Assembly: GCA_022361135.1 (NCBI GenBank)
Contig: JAKSBM010000231.1
Span: forward strand, 1 to 12,332
Direction of reading: 5' to 3'
DNA length: 12,332 bases
Source of the DNA: Desulfobacterales bacterium
Lineage (GTDB): Bacteria > Desulfobacterota > Desulfobacteria > Desulfobacterales > Desulfobacteraceae
The notes beneath the pieces are model-generated. The model ran no database searches. It saw nothing but the letters and a program-made list of their open reading frames with translations, and was not told the DNA's origin. Below, piece by piece: positions 1-4,637 of this stretch (positions are counted from its first letter, which is position 1; every line of letters begins with the position of its first letter). The position numbers were made by a program, and so were the translations under genes.

Positions 1-1
1 C

Positions 2-208
2 ATGATCCCCGGGGCCGTCACCCCCTTTGCCGCCGTGAACATCCCCAAGGACCGGGAGGTGAGAATCATTCTGGACGAAGAAATGATGAAAAACGATCTG
101 CTCAACTTCCACCCCCTGGTGAACACGGCCACCACCACCATTAAGGCCGGGGACCTGGTGAAATTCCTGGAGCATGTGGGTCAGGCCCCCGAAATCATCC
201 AATTGTAA
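2..208 (+). CDS. YbaK/ProX-type prolyl-tRNA editing (deacylase) protein, 3' end only
   Basis: This is the C-terminal 68 residues of a protein that begins before the window. The stretches PGAVTPFAAVN, VRIILDEEM and LNFHPLVNTATTTI match the C-terminal half of the YbaK/ProX (prolyl-tRNA deacylase, PrdX-like) fold as I know it. Family members act in the cytoplasm and hydrolyse mischarged Ala- or Cys-tRNA(Pro) in trans, protecting translation fidelity. The Met at position 2 lies in the family's usual (L/M)xPGxVTPF segment, so it is internal and not a start. The catalytic lysine region lies upstream and cannot be checked. Which subfamily (ProXp-ala, YbaK or an INS-like domain) cannot be decided from this piece. 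A weak hairpin follows at 231-244. Confidence 0.8.
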   Translation: MIPGAVTPFAAVNIPKDREVRIILDEEMMKNDLLNFHPLVNTATTTIKAGDLVKFLEHVGQAPEIIQL

Positions 209-649
209 CCCATTTGCCGACTGAGACGGGTCGGCCCAGGCCGAATTTGACACCAGTCCCATTGGAGCCGCCCAATTTTTTTTTGGGGGGGGCACCAGCC
301 TCAACCCTGGCTGCATCCCCCCCAAGATCATCCGCCGCTCGGCCCGGCTTCCGGGCATCCCCTTTAACTGGGAACCGATCCTCTCCCAGCCCTTGTCATG
401 AATCCGGACCATCTGCCCCCATCCATGGTGATCATCGGCGGGGCAGCATTGGCTGTGGGTTTCCCCTTATTCCCAATGAAACCGGGTACAAGGTGACGGT
501 GGGGGAAACCCTTGACCATCCATCGGTTAGCCGATACCATCCATGCCCACCCCAGGGTTTCCAAAATCCCGATGGAAACGGCATGGAAGGCATGGGGACA
601 GGCCCTCCAGGCCTGGTATTTAACCCCAATAGAAATGAGGAATGAAAAC
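209..649. other. 440-base intergenic stretch without a supported gene
   Basis: No reading frame here has both a ribosome binding site and a recognisable protein. The stretch contains a run of nine T followed by eight G (276-292), a slippage-prone homopolymer junction. A 32-codon frame at 398-496 encodes a hydrophobic peptide with VIIGGAALAVG but has no Shine-Dalgarno sequence. It is most likely spacer or decayed sequence plus the promoter of the Dabb gene, which I cannot place. Confidence 0.5.
231..247 (+). terminator. weak putative terminator after the deacylase gene
   Basis: TCGGC (231-235) pairs with GCCGA (240-244) around a CCAG loop and is followed by ATTT. The stem is only 5 bp and the T-run is short, so this is a weak candidate. 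Confidence 0.25.
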
Positions 650-952
650 ATGCTGAACCATATAGTTATGTGGCGGTTCAAGGAAGATGCCGCCGGAAAG
701 ACCAAAGCCGAAAACATGGCCACCTTTAAATCCATGCTGGAAAACCTGGTGGGCAAAATCGATGAAATCGTCAGTCTGGAAGTGGGCACCAATGTCATTG
801 AAAGCGAAACCGCCTCCGACCTGGTCCTCAACTCCCGGTTTAAAAACCTGGATGACCTGAACAGCTACAACTCCCATCCCGAACACCAGAAGGTATTGGC
901 ATTCGGCAAGGAAGTCATTGCAGAACGCCGGGCCGTGGACTACGAAATCTAA
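650..952 (+). CDS. Dabb (stress-responsive alpha/beta-barrel) domain protein
   Basis: A 100-residue cytoplasmic protein. The opening MLNHIVMWRFK and the later pattern SLEVGTN, SDLVLNSRFKNLDDLNSY and HPEHQKV are typical of the Dabb family, dimeric ferredoxin-like-fold proteins of about 95-110 residues. His4 and the HPEH motif (residues 77-80) are the conserved positions I can see. Members include plant stress proteins, and many bacterial ones have no assigned reaction, so no substrate is proposed. I chose the ATG at 650 because AGGA (638-641) lies 8 bases upstream and the protein then starts exactly where the family does. An in-frame ATG at 635 would put that purine run inside the gene. A strong terminator follows, so the gene is probably monocistronic. 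Confidence 0.85.
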   Translation: MLNHIVMWRFKEDAAGKTKAENMATFKSMLENLVGKIDEIVSLEVGTNVIESETASDLVLNSRFKNLDDLNSYNSHPEHQKVLAFGKEVIAERRAVDYEI

Positions 953-1005
953 TCCAAATCCATTGTCCAAGCCCGGAACCCCCTACCTCCAGGGCAAAAT
1001 AACAC

Positions 1006-1050
1006 GGCCGCCGACGGTATCCTGCCGGCGGCCTTCCTTTCTTTTTTCTT
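1006..1050 (+). terminator. intrinsic terminator of the Dabb gene
   Basis: GGCCGCCG (1006-1013) pairs perfectly with CGGCGGCC (1026-1033) across a 12-base loop. A T-rich tract (1034-1050, ending in six consecutive T plus TT) follows. Confidence 0.85.
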
Positions 1051-1066
1051 CACAGGGCCATTGAAA

Positions 1067-1086
1067 ATACAACCAATGTCCCATGG
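1067..1086 (+). promoter_or_regulatory. conserved upstream element, unit 1 (diverged copy)
   Basis: ATACAACCAATGTCCCATGG is the most diverged of four related 20-mers, each ending 71-73 bases before the TCAG that opens a riboswitch aptamer. Fourteen of 20 positions are identical in all four. It could be an activator site or part of a promoter. It does not match a sigma-70, sigma-54 or FliA promoter well. The function is inferred only from conservation and fixed spacing. Confidence 0.5.
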
Positions 1087-1156
1087 TCACCCCTCCCAAT
1101 TGGCCTTATCATTATCCCAATAAGTTTGAGACATTTTTGTTATAAAAAACGAACCA

Positions 1157-1238
1157 TTCAGAAAAAGCCAAACCTGTTGTGAAGCAGGGACGGAAAATCA
1201 CGGGTCTTTCGATAATAAAGACAGCCGTGTTGCCTGAA
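1157..1238 (+). ncRNA. c-di-GMP-I (GEMM-I) riboswitch aptamer, unit 1, probably decayed
   Basis: P1 is TTCAG (1157-1161) with CTGAA (1234-1238). A GNRA-capped hairpin follows, CCTGTT-GTGA-AGCAGG, flanked by the AAAGCCAAACC and GGGACGGAAA segments. P3 is GTCTTT with AAAGAC. This order is the GEMM-I architecture (Rfam family cyclic-di-GMP-I). Two substitutions turn the AAAGCC core of the other copies into AAAATC, and GGGTT becomes GTGTT. Ligand binding may therefore be impaired. The base corresponding to G20 is G (1167). Confidence 0.8.
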
Positions 1239-1261
1239 AGCAACACGGCTGTCTTTTTTTT
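1220..1261 (+). terminator. riboswitch expression-platform terminator, unit 1
   Basis: GACAGCCGTGTTGC (1220-1233) pairs perfectly over 14 bp with GCAACACGGCTGTC (1240-1253) around a CTGAAA loop, followed by eight T (1254-1261). The 5' strand is also the 3' strand of aptamer helix P3 and the junction, so aptamer and terminator exclude each other. This implies read-through when the ligand is bound. It is the strongest of the four platforms. Confidence 0.88.
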
Positions 1262-1274
1262 GGGAAGAGTAACC

Positions 1275-1487
1275 ATGAAGAACATATTTTTATCCCCCCG
1301 TATCACCCTGGTTTCCGGCGTTGGCCCACGGGCCAATGCAGCATTCATCCCCGACGACATCACCGTGACCCTGCCCCCGGGTGCCAGGGCAGCAATGGCA
1401 CCCATTCCCGAACCCGGAACCATGCTTTTTATGGGCTGTGGCACCATGGGCCTGGCCGACATGGGACGGAAACGGTTCCAAACCTAA
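1275..1487 (+). pseudogene. remnant PEP-CTERM protein gene with an internal deletion (unit 1)
   Basis: An in-frame 70-residue frame keeps both ends of the PEP-CTERM paralogues downstream but lacks about 150 middle codons. It starts MKNIFLS, has the signal-peptide-end-like ANAAF (20-24), then jumps to DDITVTLPPG (27-36). This corresponds to DDIIVALTPG near the C-terminus of unit 2. The tail has PIPEPGTM (43-50, PEP at 45-47), a Cys-containing hydrophobic segment and the basic end GRKRF. The hydrophobic segment carries an Asp (ADMG, 61-64) where intact copies have Gly, and the N-terminal hydrophobic core is too short for a good signal peptide. The likely history is internal deletion followed by drift. 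The purine-rich GGGAAGAG before the ATG is still a passable ribosome site, so a mini-protein could be made. I favour a non-functional remnant. Confidence 0.7.
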
Positions 1488-1569
1488 GATTCCACGCCCC
1501 GGAACAGGGATTGCCTTTCCGGGGATTTATATAATTGCAACACCCTTAAATAACATTACCCTACCTCCA

Positions 1570-1600
1570 GGGCAGGATCTTCGGATCCTGCCCTTTTTTT
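1570..1600 (+). terminator. intrinsic terminator with UUCG loop, unit 1
   Basis: GGGCAGGATC (1570-1579), loop TTCG and GATCCTGCCC (1584-1593) form a perfect 10-bp stem, followed by seven T. The C(UUCG)G loop is a known extra-stable tetraloop. The 16-mer CCCTACCTCCAGGGCA at 1559-1574 also occurs at 981-996, just before the Dabb terminator. Confidence 0.93.
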
Positions 1601-2059
1601 CGGGCGTATCCCGGGAGTTTAGTCCCAAGGGTACCATTGACCGCCCCAGCCCCCATATGACGGTCTCCAAAATATCTTCCCACCCCCTGGGCAAAGTTTA
1701 CGATTCATCCGAGCAATCCCATGTATGGGGTTTGGCCCCATTCAATGGGGGCATTATTTTAAACTTGCCAATCATACCCGGTAAATCAGGTGATGGCGGA
1801 TTGGGAGAAAAACCTTCAAATCAAATGGGAAAAACCCCATTCATCGAAACGTTATTTTGAGAGCCGCTATATAAAGAGGATGGGGAGAATGCATACCCAG
1901 GGGGGCAAATCCCAAAGCGCAGATTCCCATAAGATGTCCAGCCACACCAGCAAAGCAGGGGGCTTCAGTCAAAGAAGCGGCCCACCATGCCTCCAGATTC
2001 ACCCGGACCAGCCCCAAGGATTCGGTGGAAAAGAATAAAATCGACACAAGGGCTTGTAA
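1601..2059. other. 460-base stretch between units 1 and 2 without a supported gene
   Basis: No frame with a ribosome site and recognisable protein is visible on either strand. One hairpin-like inverted repeat, GCCCC-ATTCAAT-GGGGGC (1735-1753) followed by ATTATTTT, could be a weak terminator. The stretch may be debris of a deleted gene or unit, since the other inter-unit gaps are much shorter. I see no sequence proof of that. Confidence 0.45.
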
Positions 2060-2079
2060 ATACGACAAATGTCCGATGG
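2060..2079 (+). promoter_or_regulatory. conserved upstream element, unit 2
   Basis: ATACGACAAATGTCCGATGG, 73 bases before the aptamer's opening TCAG. It matches unit 4 at 19 of 20 positions. It runs into a perfect 12-base palindrome, GATGGCGCCATC (2075-2086), that the other units lack. Confidence 0.6.
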
Positions 2080-2124
2080 CGCCATCTATCTCAAGCATTA
2101 CATTATTCTAACAATTCAGAAAAA

Positions 2125-2148
2125 GATTTCTCAATTTATTGAAAAATC
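2125..2148 (+). other. leader hairpin upstream of aptamer, unit 2
   Basis: GATTT-C-TCAAT pairs with ATTGA-A-AAATC (10 bp with one mismatch). Units 3 and 4 also have a hairpin at this place, with unrelated sequence. Confidence 0.4.
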
Positions 2149-2152
2149 AAAA

Positions 2153-2227
2153 TCAGAAAAAGCCAAACCCATCGCGAGGTGGGGACGGAAAGCCAAGGGC
2201 CTTAATTTAAGACAGCCGGTTGCCTGA
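2153..2227 (+). ncRNA. c-di-GMP-I (GEMM-I) riboswitch aptamer, unit 2
   Basis: P1 is TCAG (2153-2156) with CTGA (2224-2227). P2 is CCCATC-GCGA-GGTGGG, capped by a GNRA tetraloop. The conserved joining segments are AAAAAGCCAAA before P2 and GGACGGAAAGCC after it. P3 (CTT with AAG) runs into GACAGCCGGTTGCC. The base corresponding to ligand-sensing G20 is G (2162). Stem sequences differ from the other units with pairing kept, which supports a folded RNA. It lies 43 bases before the start codon of the PEP-CTERM gene it should control. Confidence 0.88.
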
Positions 2228-2257
2228 ATATATGAAGCAACACGGCTTGTTTAATTT
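2214..2257 (+). terminator. riboswitch expression-platform terminator, unit 2
   Basis: AGCCGGTTGC (2214-2223) pairs with GCAACACGGCT (2237-2247) with one bulged A, followed by the interrupted T-tract TGTTTAATTT. The 5' strand belongs to the aptamer, so the two structures compete. It looks weaker than in unit 1, so basal read-through is likely. Confidence 0.65.
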
Positions 2258-2269
2258 AAGGAGAATACC

Positions 2270-2950
2270 ATGAAATCCAAACTTTTAATTCTTTTATGCA
2301 CCATTGCCTTGGCCATCGGCATTTTCAGCATAAACCCGGTTTCGGCAGCCCCCGTGCCGTACGACATCGGCCATATCACCGATTTTTTAGATGACGACAC
2401 CTATTTCAACGATTACGAACACCTGGACAATATCGATTTTTCAGGGACCTGGAATTACACGGTCATCGGATATGAATCCAGCCATCGCAACTGGATTCAC
2501 GATGGAACCGGTATCACTTATATGGGATACACCTTTCCCTTAACCACATTTTCCACTTCCTCCACCAGCACCTTCGGCACCTTTGACACGGTGAACTTTG
2601 ACACCGACAACCTCTACTTCCAGGACACCAACGGTCCCTATGGCGTGGCCCTGGACTATTATGTTCACAACAATTTCTTCGAAGTTTTCCGCCTCACCGA
2701 AGCCTCGGAAAACCTCGACTACCTGGCCACCCCCATCACCCTGCCCGAGGGGGCCATCATTGTCGGCTTCAATGACAATGGTTTCTCCCCCCGCATCGGT
2801 GATGCCGACTTTGACGACATCATTGTGGCCTTAACCCCCGGGGAGGACGCGGCCATCAGCCCCATCCCCGAACCCGGAACCATGCTCCTTCTGGGCTGCG
2901 GCCTCATGGGCCTGGCCGGCATGGGCCGGAGACGCTTTACCCAGGAATAA
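2270..2950 (+). CDS. PEP-CTERM sorting-domain exported protein, unit 2
   Basis: A 226-residue exported protein. Residues 1-27 are a Sec signal peptide with a hydrophobic core and cleavage after SAA. A globular region follows, shared with units 3 and 4: DDDTYFNDYEHLDNIDFSG (41-59), then LYFQD, YVHNNFFEVFRL (131-142) and VGFNDNGFSPRIGDADFDD (165-183). The acidic end of the last block resembles calcium-binding loops such as those of DUF4114-type proteins; this is a resemblance only. The C-terminus is a canonical exosortase signal: PEP at 200-202, a hydrophobic helix with a Cys (210), then GRRRF. Known PEP-CTERM proteins are recognised by an exosortase and sent to the surface or matrix; no exosortase gene is in this window. 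AAGGAG lies 6 bases before the ATG. Transcription is presumably gated by the riboswitch upstream. Confidence 0.93.
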   Translation: MKSKLLILLCTIALAIGIFSINPVSAAPVPYDIGHITDFLDDDTYFNDYEHLDNIDFSGTWNYTVIGYESSHRNWIHDGTGITYMGYTFPLTTFSTSSTSTFGTFDTVNFDTDNLYFQDTNGPYGVALDYYVHNNFFEVFRLTEASENLDYLATPITLPEGAIIVGFNDNGFSPRIGDADFDDIIVALTPGEDAAISPIPEPGTMLLLGCGLMGLAGMGRRRFTQE

Positions 2951-2957
2951 ACACCCC

Positions 2958-3013
2958 GGGCGGGTTTAACCCCGCCCCCCATATCATCACCGGATCCGGC
3001 CTTTGCCGGATCC
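2958..3013 (+). repeat. two tandem perfect hairpins after unit 2
   Basis: GGGCGGG (2958-2964) pairs with CCCGCCC (2971-2977). GGATCCGGC (2992-3000) pairs with GCCGGATCC (3005-3013). Neither has a T-tract, and a true terminator follows at 3020. They could protect the mRNA 3' end or act as backup stops. Confidence 0.6.
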
Positions 3014-3019
3014 TCCCAA

Positions 3020-3043
3020 GCAGGGCTTCGGCCCTGCTTTTTT
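3020..3043 (+). terminator. intrinsic terminator, unit 2
   Basis: GCAGGGC-TTCG-GCCCTGC followed by six T. The stem resembles those ending units 1, 3 and 4, so the terminator is part of the repeated cassette. Confidence 0.93.
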
Positions 3044-3190
3044 CGTTTTATCCCCCCTAGCTTAAAAATCGCCTGAAAATTCCATGCCAATGTTTAATCC
3101 TGGATCCATCCGTGGGGTTTCAAGGTGAAATCCTCCCGATTTTATTCAGGTTTTATCCCGGATTACTCACAAGTTTCTAACAGAATGGGT

Positions 3191-3210
3191 ATACGACAAA
3201 CGGCGGATGG
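3191..3210 (+). promoter_or_regulatory. conserved upstream element, unit 3
   Basis: ATACGACAAACGGCGGATGG, 72 bases before the aptamer. Similarity to unit 4 extends further upstream (CACAA, then TAACAGA, then GGTATACGAC) and a few bases downstream. Confidence 0.6.
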
Positions 3211-3258
3211 CAAATGATTTCCCCCTCCCTTAACTTAGTTCCATAATTCAGCAAAAAT

Positions 3259-3276
3259 TTTCCGACCCATCGGAAA
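3259..3276 (+). other. leader hairpin upstream of aptamer, unit 3
   Basis: TTTCCGA-CCCA-TCGGAAA is a perfect 7-bp stem just before the aptamer. Its position corresponds to the hairpins of units 2 and 4. Confidence 0.5.
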
Positions 3277-3282
3277 CCAATA

Positions 3283-3358
3283 TCAGAAAAAGCCAAATCC
3301 ACTGTGAAGTGGAGACGGAAAGCCAAGGATCTTAAATGAAGACAGCCGGGTTGCCTGA
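3283..3358 (+). ncRNA. c-di-GMP-I (GEMM-I) riboswitch aptamer, unit 3
   Basis: P1 is TCAG (3283-3286) with CTGA (3355-3358). P2 is TCCACT-GTGA-AGTGGA, with its closing base pair changed on both sides (T-A instead of C-G in the other copies), a direct covariation. P3 is TCTT with AAGA. The segments AAAAAGCCAAA and GACGGAAAGCC are intact, and the G20 equivalent is G (3292). It ends 44 bases before the unit 3 start codon. Confidence 0.88.
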
Positions 3359-3388
3359 GAGTTAAAAGCAACACGGCTTGTTTAATTT
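3344..3388 (+). terminator. riboswitch expression-platform terminator, unit 3
   Basis: AGCCGGGTTGC (3344-3354) pairs with GCAACACGGCT (3368-3378) with one G-A mismatch, followed by TGTTTAATTT. It overlaps the aptamer's 3' strand, so ligand binding should block it. Confidence 0.65.
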
Positions 3389-3402
3389 AAGGAGAGGCAA
3401 AA

Positions 3403-4053
3403 ATGAAACACAACATATTAACCATCATATGCATCACCGCCCTGGCCATGGGCATCTTCAGCACAACCCCGGTATGGGCAGCCCGGCTGCCCTACAGCAT
3501 CACCAGCATTAACGATTTTTTAAACGACGACACCTATTTCAATGATTACGAGCATCTGGACAACATTGATTTTTCAGGGAGCTGGGACTACACGGTCATC
3601 GGATACGAATCCAGGCATTGGAACTGGATCCGGGAGGGGGGAAACACCACCTTCGCCACGTGGAACCGAGGGGCTTTCGGCACCTTTAATACCGTGGATT
3701 TTGATACCAGCGATCTCTACTTCCAAGATTACGACGGCCCCTTCAACATAGGCCTGAACCCCTATGTCCACAATAATTTCTTTGAAATATTTCGGCTTAC
3801 CGAAGCTTCGGAAAGCCTTTCATACCTGGCCACTCCCGTGACCCTCCCCGTGGGGACCGTCATCGTGGGTTTCAACGACAACGGCTTTGACCCCCGGGTG
3901 GGGGACGCCGATTTCGACGATATCATCGTGGCCTTAACCCCGGGTGAAGACGGAACCCTCACCCCCATTCCCGAACCCGGCACCCTGCTTCTTCTGGGCT
4001 GCGGCCTCATGGGATTGGCCGGGGTCGGCAGAAAGCGGTTCCAAACCCCATGA
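3403..4053 (+). CDS. PEP-CTERM sorting-domain exported protein, unit 3
   Basis: A 216-residue paralogue of unit 2, and the closest to it of the set. The signal peptide covers about residues 1-27 (ending VWAA). The shared blocks are present: DDTYFNDYEHLDNIDFSG (42-59), LYFQD (105-109), YVHNNFFEIFRL (121-132) and VGFNDNGFDPRVGDADFDD (155-173). The segment between NWIREG and FGTF (about 80-91) is shorter and unrelated in sequence to unit 2, marking a variable loop. The tail has PEP at 190-192, a hydrophobic helix with Cys200, and GRKRF. AAGGAG lies 9 bases before the ATG. The role is inferred from the sorting signal: export and exosortase-dependent surface or matrix placement. No enzymatic motif is visible. 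Confidence 0.93.
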   Translation: MKHNILTIICITALAMGIFSTTPVWAARLPYSITSINDFLNDDTYFNDYEHLDNIDFSGSWDYTVIGYESRHWNWIREGGNTTFATWNRGAFGTFNTVDFDTSDLYFQDYDGPFNIGLNPYVHNNFFEIFRLTEASESLSYLATPVTLPVGTVIVGFNDNGFDPRVGDADFDDIIVALTPGEDGTLTPIPEPGTLLLLGCGLMGLAGVGRKRFQTP

Positions 4054-4233
4054 CAAAAACCACCAGGGTGGGCCAGCCCCACCCCATTTATATAACCCGA
4101 TAAACCTGAACCCAACCATTAACCCTAACCCATTGGCAAATTACCATTCCATCAACCTTTAAAAATGCAACAATGAAGCCTTAACTTTACACCCATTTAA
4201 CCCGTAATTCGAAATACACACTATGATTAACCC

Positions 4234-4262
4234 AAAGGCAGGGCCCAAGCCCTGCCTTTTTT
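4234..4262 (+). terminator. intrinsic terminator, unit 3
   Basis: AAAGGCAGGGC (4234-4244), loop CCAA and GCCCTGCCTTT (4249-4259) form an 11-bp stem running into six T. It lies about 180 bases after the stop codon, farther than in the other units. Confidence 0.93.
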
Positions 4263-4427
4263 CGTGGAAAATGCCACGGCTCCTCCCATTGCCGGGACAA
4301 TTTTAAGGGCGGTCCCCCCGATTCACCCCCGGCCCACCCCAAAATGCCTTCCGATTTCACAAAAGACAGCCCCACCCTAACCCAAAGGAATTATGCCAAT
4401 TCATCACAAAACTATAACAGAGCCGGT

Positions 4428-4447
4428 ATACGACAAATGGCCGATGG
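4428..4447 (+). promoter_or_regulatory. conserved upstream element, unit 4
   Basis: ATACGACAAATGGCCGATGG, 73 bases before the aptamer. This copy is closest to the consensus of the four. Confidence 0.6.
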
Positions 4448-4483
4448 TAAACCGGCCCAATCAACCCTAACTTATTACCATGA

Positions 4484-4513
4484 TTTCAAGACATCCCATC
4501 CTGGGACTTGAAA
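4484..4513 (+). other. leader hairpin upstream of aptamer, unit 4
   Basis: TTTCAAG (4484-4490) pairs with CTTGAAA (4507-4513), with an inner CCCA/TGGG stem. An alternative hairpin, ACTTGA-AACA-TCAAGT (4506-4521), overlaps it, so two exclusive folds are possible. Confidence 0.5.
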
Positions 4514-4520
4514 CATCAAG

Positions 4521-4597
4521 TCAGAAAAAGCCAAACCCATTGTGAAGTGGGGACGGAAAGCCTAAGGAACTTAAGATAAGTCAGCCGGGTTACCTGA
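4521..4597 (+). ncRNA. c-di-GMP-I (GEMM-I) riboswitch aptamer, unit 4
   Basis: P1 is TCAG (4521-4524) with CTGA (4594-4597). P2 is CCCATT-GTGA-AGTGGG. P3 is ACTT with AAGT, where units 1 and 3 have TCTT with AAGA, a compensatory double change. The core segments AAAAAGCCAAACC and GGACGGAAAGCC are intact, and the G20 equivalent is G (4530). It ends 40 bases before the start codon. Confidence 0.88.
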
Positions 4598-4624
4598 AAC
4601 GAGGTAACTCGGTTTGTTTATTTT
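4583..4624 (+). terminator. riboswitch expression-platform terminator, unit 4
   Basis: AGCCGGGTTACCT (4583-4595) pairs with AGGTAACTCGGTT (4602-4614) over 13 positions including two G-T wobbles, followed by TTTGTTTATTTT. The stem sequence differs from units 1-3 on both strands (TTACC/GGTAA instead of TTGC/GCAA), so pairing has been conserved. Confidence 0.75.
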
Positions 4625-4637
4625 AAGGAGATAACCA

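Noticed and set aside
276..292. T9-G8 homopolymer as a phase-variation tract
   Set aside because: It lies in a region with no supported gene or promoter, so there is nothing evident for slippage to switch.
398..496. 32-residue hydrophobic reading frame (MNPDHLPP...VIIGGAALAVG)
   Set aside because: No Shine-Dalgarno sequence, no recognised family, and it sits in a stretch with no other coding signs. It could be a small membrane peptide, but nothing supports that.
1157..1238. Class Ib (cAMP-GMP-sensing) reading of the GEMM aptamers, plausible in a deltaproteobacterium
   Set aside because: The base at the discriminating position 20 is G in all four copies, not the A associated with cAMP-GMP preference. 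Binding assays could still overturn this.
1790..2038. 82-residue frame between units 1 and 2
   Set aside because: Its composition is unlike the neighbouring proteins, it has no convincing ribosome site and no recognisable motif.
1841..2098. 85-residue hydrophobic frame on the complementary strand
   Set aside because: It covers the conserved upstream element of unit 2, has no ribosome site that I can see, and matches no family; probably a chance open frame.
4428..4452. FliA (sigma-28) promoter suggested by GCCGATGG in the unit 4 element
   Set aside because: The GCCGAT core is not kept in units 1-3 and no TAAA-type -35 box lies 15 bases upstream.
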